Numbered from the stretch's first letter, positions 52,615-61,266 are shown. The stretch is DNA of 64,000 nt from UBA7672 sp031419455 (GCA_031419455.1 JANOKS010000005.1:27676-91675); one strand, 5' to 3'. The notes: a model not told the origin generated them from the letters alone. Made by a program: numbers and translations.

Positions 52615-52733
52615 GGTCTTCCTCCCGGGCAGGCCAGTTGGCCTGCTTTCCGCCGGCGCAAACTCGCCTCAGTCGGCCGGGAATTCAACTGCTCAAAGCG
52701 GCGTGATCAGTTTGTCCTGGCCACACTCACAAA

Positions 52734-52849
52734 GTCATTCTCGGGCTTGTCCCGAGAATCTCGGTTGGTGCGGGGCGGGGACTGCCTGCAATACCCTGCT
52801 GACGGAACCGGGATTCTCGGGATGCGCCTTCGGCTTACCCGAGAATGAC
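52734..52849. repeat. two-arm palindromic element (GTCATTCTCGGG type)
   Basis: Left arm 52734-52764 (GTCATTCTCGGGC...CCCGAGAATC) and inverted right arm 52808-52849 (GATTCTCGGG...CCCGAGAATGAC). It fills the gap between the quinoprotein gene and the Rieske oxygenase gene. Confidence 0.8.
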
Positions 52850-52854
52850 TCCAG

Positions 52855-53952
52855 TCAGCTCCGCCACCTGAGCGTCCTTGGCTCGATCGGGTTCGCGAAC
52901 GGCCGGCCCTCGGCGCGCGAGTTCGCCCACTCCTTCTTGAGGATGCGGTACCATTTGGCCTGGACGTCGATGTCGTCGATCCAGAGCATGTTCTGCTGGT
53001 AGGCCATTCCCTTGTTCTGCAGGTTCACCATGTGGCCGTCCTGGCCGAGGAATTTCTGCGCGGCGGGGATGAGGATGGGCAGGGCGAGATCGAGGAAGGG
53101 CGCGTTCTGCCAGAACGTGATCTGGGTGATGCGGGTCTTCTTCAGCGTCACGGGCGTGAGGCAGGTGAGGGTGAAGATGCGACGCTTGCCGGCCTCGACG
53201 ATCTCCCACCGGAAGCCGGGGATCTGGAAGACGATCTCGGTGGTGACCTTCTTTCCCATCAGCATGCGGTAGGCGAGCGAGTTGCCCGAAGGCTGGTGAC
53301 GCGCGAGGGCCCAGCCGCGTGTCGCGGGAATGAAGGGTTTCTCCTTCAGCCGGAGGCCGGTGCTCGACGGGCGCCACCACCATTGATTGTGCACGAAGGG
53401 GACGTGCGCCGGGTCCATCAGGCCGACGACGGCGTCGTCCATGTGTGCGTTGAACATCTGGGAGACGATGAATTTCGGCTTGAGCCCCGGAGCGATGTCG
53501 AAGCTGGGGACGGGGGCGGCGGGCGGCTCGTCGGCGCGCGGGTTGTCGGCGACGTAGACGAAGATCATGCCGTTGACCTCGTGCACCGGATAACGGCGCA
53601 CGCGCACGCGGTCGGTTGCAAAGTCTTCCGGGTTGGGCAGGGACGGCATCAGCTTGCACTGGCCATCCGTGCCGAAGCGCCAGCCGTGATAGGGGCACTG
53701 GATTGTCGGCTCGCCATTGGTCTCGACCTGCTGCCCGGCAGACAAGGGAACGAGGCGGTGGGGGCATACATCGCGCAGGGCGAACGCCTCGCCCTTTTCT
53801 GTGCGCGCAAGCAGCACCGGCTGGCCAAGGATGATGCGGCGGAAATGCTGGCCCGGTTCGAGCGATTTCGAGACGCAGGCGAAATACCAGCTGTCGGTAA
53901 GCCAGCCTTCGGCGGTTATCCCCGCGGATTTCGTGAGCGTGCCGTCAGCCAT
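52855..53952 (-). CDS. Rieske [2Fe-2S] aromatic ring-hydroxylating oxygenase, VanA-like
   Basis: A 365-residue monooxygenase/dioxygenase terminal component. The Rieske ligands are in DVCPHRLVPLSAG and IQCPYHGWRFGTDG (residues ~62-92). The mononuclear iron site is D-x-x-H-x-x-x-x-H in LMDPAHVPFVHNQWWW near 187-195. The C-terminal half is the helical/beta catalytic domain. Substrate unknown. The closest assigned types are VanA (vanillate O-demethylase) and related demethylases. No reductase gene is adjacent. Confidence 0.85.
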   Translation of the reverse strand: MADGTLTKSAGITAEGWLTDSWYFACVSKSLEPGQHFRRIILGQPVLLARTEKGEAFALRDVCPHRLVPLSAGQQVETNGEPTIQCPYHGWRFGTDGQCKLMPSLPNPEDFATDRVRVRRYPVHEVNGMIFVYVADNPRADEPPAAPVPSFDIAPGLKPKFIVSQMFNAHMDDAVVGLMDPAHVPFVHNQWWWRPSSTGLRLKEKPFIPATRGWALARHQPSGNSLAYRMLMGKKVTTEIVFQIPGFRWEIVEAGKRRIFTLTCLTPVTLKKTRITQITFWQNAPFLDLALPILIPAAQKFLGQDGHMVNLQNKGMAYQQNMLWIDDIDVQAKWYRILKKEWANSRAEGRPFANPIEPRTLRWRS

Positions 53953-54026
53953 GTTCCGTCGTACCTTGTACGGACGGGGTTATCCAATGTTTGGTGGTCG
54001 CAGTCGAGACTGACGGGGAATCCTTC

Positions 54027-54551
54027 ATGGCGGGCAAGATCAGGCATGAACGTAGCCCCAGGGCGCCGATGCCAAAGATGCGCGCCGCCGCGACGATCTC
54101 CGGCGCGTGCCTGTGCGGGGCGGTGGCGATTGAAGCGGACGTGCCGGTGTTCTGGGCGTGGCACGATCATTCGGGGCCAAGCCGCGTGGCGCATGGGGCG
54201 GCGTATGCAACCTATGTTGGATGCTGGAAGAGCAAGGTGCGCGTCACGCGGGGCGAGGAGATGCTGTCGCGTTTCGACGACACGGAGCGACGTCAGGCGC
54301 GGACGTTCTGCTCGCGCTGTGGCACGCCGGTGATGTTCACGCGCGGCGGCTCGCCCAAGTGGGTCAACATTCCGCGGGCGCTGTTCAGCGAACGCACCGG
54401 CCGCGAGGCGAAGTACCACGTCGCCATCGAGCAGCTGCAGGACTGGGCGTATCTTGGCGCGACCGTCGGGCCGCTGAAGGGTTATCCGGGCGTGAGCGTG
54501 GAGAGGGCGCGCAAGGCGAAGCCATCTCGCGGCGCGCTGTTCGAGCCATGA
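54027..54551 (+). CDS. GFA-family protein with reduced zinc site
   Basis: A 174-residue protein of the GFA fold: ISGACLCGAVAIE, AHGAAYATYVGCWKSKVRV, TFCSRCGTPVMFTRGGSP and WAYLGATVGPLKGYPGVSVERARK. The usual C-H-C-x-x-C second zinc motif is replaced by AWHDHSGPSR, so that site appears lost. The ATG at 54027 follows GGGGAA. It overlaps the next AraC gene or ends near it. Confidence 0.78.
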   Translation: MAGKIRHERSPRAPMPKMRAAATISGACLCGAVAIEADVPVFWAWHDHSGPSRVAHGAAYATYVGCWKSKVRVTRGEEMLSRFDDTERRQARTFCSRCGTPVMFTRGGSPKWVNIPRALFSERTGREAKYHVAIEQLQDWAYLGATVGPLKGYPGVSVERARKAKPSRGALFEP

Positions 54552-54619
54552 CGGGGGCAGGTCGCGCGCATCGCAAGAATCGTCAAGACGCATCGGACGC
54601 GGCGTGGCAGCCTGGGGCC

Positions 54620-55513
54620 ATGACGGCGAGTGCAGTTGTCCCTCGTGAAATCACGCCGCTGCTGATCGGCGTCCAGTCGCATCCCGAACGGGATGTGAGC
54701 CTGGAAACGCTGGCGGCGGAGTTTGGATACTCGCCATCACACTTCCATCGGCTGTTCACGCAGGCGGTTGGCGAAACTCCGAAAGGGCATGTCGCGCGCG
54801 TGCGGCTGGAGCGGGCGGCCTACCAGCTCTCCGTGACACGCGAGACGGTGCTGGACATTGCGCTGTCCGTCGGCTTCCAGAACCACGAGACCTTCACGCG
54901 CGCCTTCAGGCGACGTTTTGGGCGAACGCCGACCGCGTGGCGTCAGTCCAGTGTCGCCAACCAGAAGCAATGGATGCAGCAGGATCGATTGCAGCCAAAC
55001 GAGGGCTGTGACCTGTCCGAGGTGAGCTTCCTGACCCTCAAGCCCATGGTGCTGCTGGCGATGCGGCGCATGGGGAAGTACGGAACATTCGGTGCGCCGG
55101 ATTTCGACGGTGGTCCATCGGACTGGTTGCCGCTGATCGAAGAAGCGAAGCGCTGCAACCTGCCATTCCGAAAGCTGGGCATGATGTTCTGCTACGACAG
55201 CCCGCGGCTGACGCCGCCTCACCTGCAGGCGATGGATGCGTGCGTCCCACTGCTGAAGCCTGAGGGAGCGCCGCGGAAAGGGAGTATCCGGCGGCTCGAT
55301 TTCTCTGGCGGGCTCTATGGCGCCATCGAGCATCGCGGGCCCGTCGAGACGCTGGAGCACGCCTACAGGTCCCTGGCCTTCCGTATCGGCGCGTCGGAAC
55401 ACTTCCGCCTGAAGAGCGGAGCGCCCCTGGAAATCCTGCGCGAGCTCGGGATCGACGGCGATCCGACGTGCAATCTCAACGAGATCTATCTGCCAGTGGA
55501 GCGCATCCAATGA
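54620..55513 (+). CDS. AraC-family regulator with GyrI-like C-terminal domain
   Basis: A 297-residue regulator. Residues ~20-110 are a double HTH (DVSLETLAAEFGYSPSHFHRLFTQAVGETPKGHVARVRLERAAYQL, then VTRETVLDIALSVGFQNHETFTRAFRRRFGRTPTAWRQ). Residues ~125-297 are a GyrI-like ligand-binding domain. It probably senses a small toxic molecule. The next gene overlaps its stop (ATGA). A start at 54548 (ATGA overlap with the GFA stop) is possible, giving 24 more residues; 54620 is preferred since it gives a family-like N-terminus. Confidence 0.82.
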   Translation: MTASAVVPREITPLLIGVQSHPERDVSLETLAAEFGYSPSHFHRLFTQAVGETPKGHVARVRLERAAYQLSVTRETVLDIALSVGFQNHETFTRAFRRRFGRTPTAWRQSSVANQKQWMQQDRLQPNEGCDLSEVSFLTLKPMVLLAMRRMGKYGTFGAPDFDGGPSDWLPLIEEAKRCNLPFRKLGMMFCYDSPRLTPPHLQAMDACVPLLKPEGAPRKGSIRRLDFSGGLYGAIEHRGPVETLEHAYRSLAFRIGASEHFRLKSGAPLEILRELGIDGDPTCNLNEIYLPVERIQ

Positions 55514-55941
55514 ACCGGCTTCTCAGTCTCGCGACCCTCGCCCTCGCGATAACCGCCACCCCTCACGCCCAAGCACAGGAAGGACAAGCCTTGTCTGCAC
55601 CCATCGTATTCTTCGACATCGCAGGTCCGGACCTTGCCGGACAGAAAGCGTTCTACGACGCCGTTCTGGGAATCAAGACGGACGCAATGGGGCAGTTCCA
55701 GGCGCCCGCCATTGGCCCCAGCATTCCTGCCCTGTTGCGGACCGACCCCCGGGAGACTGTCGTCTACTTCGGCGTCGCGGACATCAACGCGACAATGGAA
55801 AAGGTTGTCGGCGGCGGCGGCAAGGTCGATGCGCCGCGGTTCGTCGTGCCGGGCGTCGTCATACTTGGGCTGTTCCTTGATCCGGCAGGCAACCGCGTAG
55901 GCCTTGTCGAGATGAAGGATGGCAAGCCGGTCGTGCCGTAA
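55510..55941 (+). CDS. exported VOC (glyoxalase-fold) protein
   Basis: A 143-residue protein with a Sec signal peptide (cleavage near HAQAQE), then a VOC-fold domain: IVFFDIAGPDLAGQKAFYDAVLGIKT and VVYFGVADINATMEKVVGGGGKV ... RVGLVEMKDG. The Glu/His metal ligands of active glyoxalases are not clear (Asp6-like at FFDIAG and the C-terminal VGLVEM), so it may be a binding or resistance protein. It overlaps the AraC stop by 4 bp and is the probable target of that regulator. Confidence 0.75.
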   Translation: MNRLLSLATLALAITATPHAQAQEGQALSAPIVFFDIAGPDLAGQKAFYDAVLGIKTDAMGQFQAPAIGPSIPALLRTDPRETVVYFGVADINATMEKVVGGGGKVDAPRFVVPGVVILGLFLDPAGNRVGLVEMKDGKPVVP

Positions 55942-55948
55942 GACTGCG

Positions 55949-56182
55949 TCAGGCGACCCGCTTTATCTGGCTGTGGTTCATCAGCAGCGTGTCGCCGCTG
56001 TCCTGCTCGATCAGGTAGGCAGGATTGCGGCGGTTGGCGGCGCGCGTGACGGTCGCGCCGTTCATTGTGCGCTCGAGACGGTGCGTGAACACCTTTCGGA
56101 TGACGCCTTGGGCCGCAAGGCCATCCCACGTCCATGCGACGCGGACGCCGGGGGAATGCGATTTCTTTCTCAGTCGTATCAT
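55949..56182 (-). CDS. DUF2945 (hypervirulence-associated TUDOR) protein
   Basis: A 77-residue cytoplasmic protein matching DUF2945: VAWTWDGLAAQGVIRKVFTHRLERTMNGATVTRAANRRNPAYLIEQDSGDTLLMNHSQI. The family is a small SH3/Tudor-like barrel with no assigned enzymatic role. It converges with the VOC gene. Coding confidence is good because the whole length is covered by the family pattern. Confidence 0.85.
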   Translation of the reverse strand: MIRLRKKSHSPGVRVAWTWDGLAAQGVIRKVFTHRLERTMNGATVTRAANRRNPAYLIEQDSGDTLLMNHSQIKRVA

Positions 56183-56395
56183 GTGCGTACCAATGCAACG
56201 CCGACGCGCCCCACCAGACCGCTATACATATTGCCGATTTGCCGCGGGCGCAACGCGACACATACAGCATGGCGGAACTTGTCGCAGTCACGTCGGGTTG
56301 ATGTCGCAGACTTCATGCAGCGCAGCAGCGCCTGTGACTCAGCGTTTCCGGGCGATCTGAAGCGCGGAATCTTCAATGCTCGCCATTGCGCGTTT

Positions 56396-56860
56396 CTAAT
56401 GCACCATCAGATTGACTATGCGGGTTTCGACGACCGGCGCTGTGGTGTCCGGGCTATCGCGCCGCTCGAGCTTCACGCGCGCGATCACATCGCGCACGAG
56501 CGGCTTTATCTGAACGACGTGATGCGTGCTGCCGTCGGCCATCGCTTCGTCGCTCGATCCCGCGATTTCGGCTTGGGTCGGGTCGATCACCGTCGCGGTC
56601 CAGCTTGAACCGGCCTTGGCGGGCAGGTGGACGCTTTCGATCTTCGTGAGATCGGTGTGGAACATGTAGTTGTCGGGCGTTTCGGCCGTATTGGCGTCAT
56701 CGGCGGCGTCGGCCGCTTTCATCGTGTCATCCATCGCGGGCGCGGCGGGTGTTTCGGGCGCTGCGGCGTCTGCGGGCGCAGCGGTGTCAGCCGGGGCGGC
56801 TGTCTCGCCACCGCATGCAGCGAGGGCGAGTGCAGCTGACGCCAGCAGGATGATGCGCAT
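56396..56860 (-). CDS. lipoprotein with acidic/Ala linker, function unknown
   Basis: A 154-residue exported protein (lipobox ALAACGGE) with a long Ala/Asp/Thr/Pro linker (residues 20-65). The C-terminal 80 residues are beta-rich (HHVVQIKPLVRDVIARVKLERRDS and VVETRIVNLMVH). No family recognised. The start at 56860 is preceded by GAGGAGAAC. Confidence 0.65.
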   Translation of the reverse strand: MRIILLASAALALAACGGETAAPADTAAPADAAAPETPAAPAMDDTMKAADAADDANTAETPDNYMFHTDLTKIESVHLPAKAGSSWTATVIDPTQAEIAGSSDEAMADGSTHHVVQIKPLVRDVIARVKLERRDSPDTTAPVVETRIVNLMVH

Positions 56861-56904
56861 GGGGAGTTCTCCTCTTGTCCGATTCCGCAAGTGATACTCT
56901 GCGA

Positions 56905-57363
56905 TCAGGCAGGGCGGTAGTGATGCTCTGCGAGGCGGCTCCAGCCCTTTTTCGTGCGGGCTTCGACGACCCAGTTCATGCCGTCGCCACCGTCGGACCA
57001 GAAGAGCTGGCGGGCGAGTCCTGCATCCATCTGCGCCTCGAAGCACACGGAATTGGGCGGACCGTCCTCCGCCTCAGCAAGTCGGCCGGAGCTTTTCTTG
57101 CCGTCGCTGGTGTAGGACCAGAAGGTGAGCAGGCCGTCCGCGTCTGGGCCGAACATGCAGATCTCGCGATAGGATTTCATCTCGGCCTGCTTGCCCTTGA
57201 AGAGCCACTCGGCGTCGAGACGGACATAGAGGTCGCCGAATTTCTGATAGTCGCGCACGCAGGCGACCGGACCCATCGGCGTTTCGGCCGTCGCCTTCCA
57301 CCGGCCGATCAGCGGCGCCATCGGCCCCATGCGGCCGCGGCCCTTCTTCCATCCTGTCGCCAT
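56905..57363 (-). CDS. conserved protein, lipocalin-like (DUF1579-like), function unknown
   Basis: A 152-residue cytoplasmic protein with an antiparallel-strand pattern: LIGRWKATAETPMGPVACVRDYQKFGDLYVRLDAEWLFKG, MKSYREICMFGPDADGLLTFWSYTSDGKKSSGRL and FWSDGGDGMNWVVEARTKKGWSRLAEHHYRP. The GRWKATAETPMGPV opening and strand repetition suggest a lipocalin-like fold, as in DUF1579-type proteins. Not confirmed. Confidence 0.65.
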   Translation of the reverse strand: MATGWKKGRGRMGPMAPLIGRWKATAETPMGPVACVRDYQKFGDLYVRLDAEWLFKGKQAEMKSYREICMFGPDADGLLTFWSYTSDGKKSSGRLAEAEDGPPNSVCFEAQMDAGLARQLFWSDGGDGMNWVVEARTKKGWSRLAEHHYRPA

Positions 57364-57388
57364 TGTGCAGTCCCTCGTTCGTCGGCGC

Positions 57389-58777
57389 CTAAGGTTGCTT
57401 CGTCGCCTTCTGGTTCATACCGCCCTGATGCAAGATCAGGTGAGCAGGGTTGCCGTCGGCTGCGGGGACGAAAGTCAGTTGCGCGTCGACGATCTTGTAG
57501 AAGAATTTCGTCGCGGACTCCGCGAAGACCGGAAACGTCTGCTGGCCGGTGGCGTGAACCTTGAGCTGACCGGAGTCGAGTGTCACCGTGAGCTTGAAGT
57601 CCGGCATCGAGTCGAGCGTGTAGATGCCAGCATACGTGACAAGCGTTTCGGGCGGGACGGCGATCTCGGCGCGCTCAGCGGGCAGCGTGGGCTTCGGCGT
57701 CAGGGGGATGGACGGGTCGAACAGGTGCATGGCGATGTCGTCCGGCACGCCGGTGCGGTTGCCGAGCAGGATGACGCCGACGCCGCGCTTCGGGTCGATG
57801 CCGACGATGGCGCCGTAACCGCCGGTGCCGCCGTCATGGTAGATGAACTCGCCGTTTTTCGTCGTGACGGTGATCCAGCCGAGGCCGATCTTCGCGTTCG
57901 GCGAGATCGGGAAGCGCGGCTGCTGAGCAAGGCGCATGGCGCGCTCGAGTTCATTCTTCGGCTCGCCGAGATTGGCGTCGAGAAATTTCACGAGGTCGTG
58001 CATCGTGGAGCGCAGCGCCCCGGCGCCGGCGAATGTCGGGAGATCCCAGTTGGCGGCGGGCGCGCCTTCCGCAGTGTGGCCCTTCGCGAGCCGGGTCTGC
58101 ATGTCGGGCGTCAGCGTGATGGCCGTTGATGTCATGCCGAGCGGATCGAGGATGCGCGTTTTCACGAGCTGCTCGTAGGTCGGCCCCGCGCGGTGCGCGA
58201 GAAGGTTGCCGAGCAGGCCCATGCCGAGGTTGGAGTATTCGAATTCCGCGCCCGGGTCGCGGCGGAGTGTGTGGCCGCCCAGGAAGGTGTTGAGGTTGTC
58301 GATCGTGTAGTCGGCGTAGGGGTTGCTCATGTCGGCGAACGACATGTTGGACGGCAGGCGCGGCAGACCTGAATTCTGTTCGGCGAGATGGGCGAGGGTG
58401 ATCGCCTTGCCATTGCGCGTCGGCAGCGTCACGCTCGGCGGGGCGTATTGCTGGGCGGGAGCGTCGAGGGAGACTTCGCCTTGTCGCACCATGTCCGCGA
58501 GGAGCGTGGTAGTGAAGATTTTCGTCACCGAGCCGATCTCGAACACGGTGCCAGGACCAAGCGGCTGGGCGCCTGCGCCGGGATCGCCATAGCTCACGAT
58601 GCGCGTTGAGCCGTCCGCCTCCATCACGCCGAGGACGAGCCCTGTGGCGCGGCCATCGTCGACGCGGGACTTGATCAGCTCAAGGAGCTTTGCGTCGTCG
58701 GGGAATACGCGGGTCTGGGCCATTGCGGGTGCTGCGCAGGATATGGCGAGGAGGGCGGAGAGCAGCAAGGCGCGCAT
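57389..58777 (-). CDS. serine hydrolase, beta-lactamase class C/EstB-like, exported
   Basis: A 462-residue periplasmic protein with Sec signal (ending near AMAQT). The active-site motifs are FEIGSVTKIFTTTL (SxxK), EFEYSNLGMGLLG (YxN) and IYHDGGTGGYGAIV (HxG). This is a complete set for class C beta-lactamase/esterase folds. A C-terminal DUF3471-like strand domain (PPETLVTYAGIYTLD...) follows residue ~370. Substrate not assigned. The start ATG at 58777 follows GGAG. Confidence 0.85.
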   Translation of the reverse strand: MRALLLSALLAISCAAPAMAQTRVFPDDAKLLELIKSRVDDGRATGLVLGVMEADGSTRIVSYGDPGAGAQPLGPGTVFEIGSVTKIFTTTLLADMVRQGEVSLDAPAQQYAPPSVTLPTRNGKAITLAHLAEQNSGLPRLPSNMSFADMSNPYADYTIDNLNTFLGGHTLRRDPGAEFEYSNLGMGLLGNLLAHRAGPTYEQLVKTRILDPLGMTSTAITLTPDMQTRLAKGHTAEGAPAANWDLPTFAGAGALRSTMHDLVKFLDANLGEPKNELERAMRLAQQPRFPISPNAKIGLGWITVTTKNGEFIYHDGGTGGYGAIVGIDPKRGVGVILLGNRTGVPDDIAMHLFDPSIPLTPKPTLPAERAEIAVPPETLVTYAGIYTLDSMPDFKLTVTLDSGQLKVHATGQQTFPVFAESATKFFYKIVDAQLTFVPAADGNPAHLILHQGGMNQKATKQP

Positions 58778-58910
58778 CTTGGTTTCTCCGGAACGTGTAC
58801 GACGCGGCGCGAGCGGAGCGCCGGTGGGTTCGGAGAGTATGCCATTCGCAATGGCCGCGATAAACAGCAGAGATGATGATGTCATGATCCTGCAAGCTGT
58901 CGCGAGACCC

Positions 58911-59052
58911 CCTCCGTCTCGCGCGTGAAGAACGCGCGATCCACCTCCCCCAGTCGCGTGGCGACTGAGGGAGGAAAGGACCATGCTCGCAGTTCTTGCC
59001 TCCCTCACTTGCAACGCAAGTGGGGGAGGTGGCGCGCGCAGCGCGACGGAGG
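58911..59052. repeat. two-arm palindromic element, CCTCCGTC subfamily (copy 2)
   Basis: Nearly identical in architecture and sequence to 28493-28627. The inner hairpin differs: AGTCG-CGTGG-CGACT here versus GATCG-CGTGG-CGATC in copy 1, compensatory changes that keep pairing. It lies in the 333-bp gap between the serine hydrolase and the carotenoid oxygenase genes, which contains no gene. Confidence 0.85.
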
Positions 59053-59110
59053 GGTCTATCGATGGGTCGCGGCTTCGCCGCAATTGCCGGACGACGCCTT
59101 GCCTCCGGCG

Positions 59111-60550
59111 CTACATCGCGATGAAATTGCCGTGGAAGCCCGGCGGGATGCGTTGGGGGATGGTGATCGTTGCCTGCGCGGGACCCGTGAAGTCGCGGGC
59201 GTTGAGGATGACGAGGTCGGTGGTGTTGCTCGCATGGTCGAGCACATAGCCGATGAGCCAGCCTTCATCCTCGCCGCTGGTGGCATGGGCGGGGACGAAG
59301 ACGAATTCGCCGGGCATGCGGCCCTGGCCGAAATCGTGGACCTGGCGTGTCCCGGTTTCGAAGTCGTGCTTGTAAAGGCGCGTGTCGCCGAGGAAGGCGG
59401 CGTCGCCGCCCTCGGGCAGGGCGACGCAGTAGGCATAACGATAGGGCTTGCCGGTGAGGCGTTCGTCGGGACGCGGAAATTCCTGCGGGGCGGTGTCGAT
59501 GACCTTGCGGGTTACCTTCTTCGCGATGGGATCGATGGTGAGGCGTTCGAAGGGAACGCGCTGGCCTTCGGGGCCGTTGGCGCTTGTGTCGAACACGGAG
59601 GCGTGGACGGCGGCGTCCATGGTGACCTTGCCGTCAGCCGTCTCGAACGCGTTCGCGGGGTGGAAGATGTAGCAGGGGTCGATGTCGCACCAGATGATGT
59701 CGGCGCCCTTGCCCTCGCGCGGGAGCAGGCCGATGCGCGGCGTGTGTTTCGGGTTCCAGCGATAGGGGAAGGAGTCACCGGCGATCAGCGCGGGCATGGA
59801 GAAGGTGACGGGCAGGTCCATGACGATCACGTAGTTCTTCGTGATCATGCAGTCGTGGATCGACGGGCCGTTCTGCACTTCGATCGGTTCGTTGCGGCGG
59901 ACCTTGCCGGTCTTGTCGAGCACCGTGTGCCAGATCGTGGTGGGGACCTGGCCAGCATAGCAGATGGCGTGCATCTCGCCGGTTTCGGGATCGAGGTGCG
60001 GGTGGGCGGAGAAGGCCTTGCCCAGCGTGCCGTCGAAATTCGTATGCGTGATCGTGTCGAGTGTTTCGCTGACCTCGACCGGGAAGCCGCCGGCCTCGAC
60101 GATGGCGAGGATCTTGCCGGCGTGACCGACGACGTTGGTGTTGGGGCTGTCCTGGCCGGACGGATTGCGCGCGCCCGGTGCGGGCTTCTCGCCGAGTTCG
60201 TGGCTGACGTGCGTGGAGCGGAGCCAGCGATTGCGATACCAGAGCGCCTTGCCGTCCTGCAGGCGGAGGCCGTGCAGCATGCCGTCGCCGACGAACCAGT
60301 GGTGCGTGGCGTGGTTCGGCGCCTTCAAGGGGTTGGGTCCATTGCGGACGTAGAGGCCGTTGAGGGCGGGGGGAATCTCGCCGGTGACTTTCAGGTCTGT
60401 GAAGGTCTCTTCGGACTTCAGCGGCGTATGGATGCCGGTGAGATAGGGGTTCGGCGCCTTTGCCCGGCGCAGCTTGCGGTTCAGGCTTGCGACGCCCATC
60501 AGGCCGGTGGTGACGGCGCCGCGGATGGCGGTTTCGACGGGGCTGGTCAT
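59111..60550 (-). CDS. carotenoid oxygenase (retinal pigment epithelial membrane protein-type)
   Basis: A 479-residue carotenoid/stilbene cleavage dioxygenase. Four His ligands of the iron centre are visible in family context: KAFSAHPHLDPETGEMHAICY, NGPSIHDCMITKNYVIVMDL, YIFHPANAFETADGKVTMDAA, and the C-terminal PPGFHGNFIAM. The propeller pattern is clear, with NGLYVRNGPNPL near residue 63. The ATG at 60550 is preceded by AGAGGGAAACGCC. The adjacent TetR gene is divergent and may regulate it. Confidence 0.9.
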   Translation of the reverse strand: MTSPVETAIRGAVTTGLMGVASLNRKLRRAKAPNPYLTGIHTPLKSEETFTDLKVTGEIPPALNGLYVRNGPNPLKAPNHATHHWFVGDGMLHGLRLQDGKALWYRNRWLRSTHVSHELGEKPAPGARNPSGQDSPNTNVVGHAGKILAIVEAGGFPVEVSETLDTITHTNFDGTLGKAFSAHPHLDPETGEMHAICYAGQVPTTIWHTVLDKTGKVRRNEPIEVQNGPSIHDCMITKNYVIVMDLPVTFSMPALIAGDSFPYRWNPKHTPRIGLLPREGKGADIIWCDIDPCYIFHPANAFETADGKVTMDAAVHASVFDTSANGPEGQRVPFERLTIDPIAKKVTRKVIDTAPQEFPRPDERLTGKPYRYAYCVALPEGGDAAFLGDTRLYKHDFETGTRQVHDFGQGRMPGEFVFVPAHATSGEDEGWLIGYVLDHASNTTDLVILNARDFTGPAQATITIPQRIPPGFHGNFIAM

Positions 60551-60662
60551 GGCGTTTCCCTCTTTTGTTTGTCCGCACTGATCAGCGGTCTGGCGTTCGG
60601 GGCAACTCGTATCAGGGGCGGCGTTTGGGCTTCTTGCGTCCCGTCGCCGTATATGTTTACGC

Positions 60663-60734
60663 TGATAACATGGCAAGGAATGATAACAGTGTCAACATCA
60701 AAAATGCGGGCCAGGATTCTGGTGAACGTTATCA
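60663..60734. promoter_or_regulatory. TGATAAC/GTTATCA repeats at the TetR start
   Basis: TGATAAC at 60663 and 60681 and its inverse GTTATCA at 60728 lie over the first codons of the TetR gene and its upstream edge. They could be an operator for self-regulation of the divergent pair. Confidence 0.35.
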
Positions 60735-61266
60735 TCATGGCGACCTGCGCGCGGCGCTGGTCGAAGAGGGGCTGAAGCGCCTCAAGGACGGCCCGGCGGA
60801 GTCGCTGAGCCTGCGCGAGATTGCGCGGAATGTCGGCGTATCGGCGACGGCGGTGTACCGGCACTTTCCCGACAAGGCGGCGCTGCTGGGCGCGTTGTGC
60901 GTTGTCGGCGACGAGCGGCTGGCGGATGCTTTTGCGGCGGCGATGTCGAAAGCCAAGCCGGGTCTGGATGCATTCAATGCGATGGGGCGGGCCTATGTGC
61001 GCTTTGCGCTGGCCAACCCGTCGCTGTTCCGGCTGATGATGTCGGCTGAGGCTGGCCATGTCGATGCCAGCCCGTCGCGCGGGCGGGACATGCTGGCGCG
61101 CGGGATTGCCGAGATGGGCGGCGGCAAGGCGAGCAAGGCGCTGCAGGACGTGCGTCAGCTACGCGCCTGGTCGATGGTGCACGGGCTGGCGATGCTGATG
61201 CTGGACGGGCTGGTGCCAGCGGACGATGCGATCATCGCGCAAGTGGTGGATGCCGCGGTGTTGTAG
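60670..61266 (+). CDS. TetR-family regulator
   Basis: A 198-residue regulator with a TetR HTH (RAALVEEGLKRLKDGPAESLSLREIARNVGVSATAVYRHFPDKAALL, residues ~26-72) and an all-helical ligand/dimer domain. The ATG at 60670 starts the conserved region; longer frames upstream are non-coding. Divergent from the carotenoid oxygenase gene with 119 bp between starts, suggesting it controls that gene. Ligand unknown. Confidence 0.85.
   Translation: MARNDNSVNIKNAGQDSGERYHHGDLRAALVEEGLKRLKDGPAESLSLREIARNVGVSATAVYRHFPDKAALLGALCVVGDERLADAFAAAMSKAKPGLDAFNAMGRAYVRFALANPSLFRLMMSAEAGHVDASPSRGRDMLARGIAEMGGGKASKALQDVRQLRAWSMVHGLAMLMLDGLVPADDAIIAQVVDAAVL

Noticed and set aside
56179..56376. 65-residue minus-strand frame between DUF2945 and lipoprotein genes
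   Set aside because: No family, signal peptide or ribosome site; likely non-coding spacer.
28493..59052. CRISPR array or IS terminal repeats as explanation for the repeated arms
   Set aside because: Repeats are inverted pairs at scattered sites without regular spacers, transposase or target duplications I can see.
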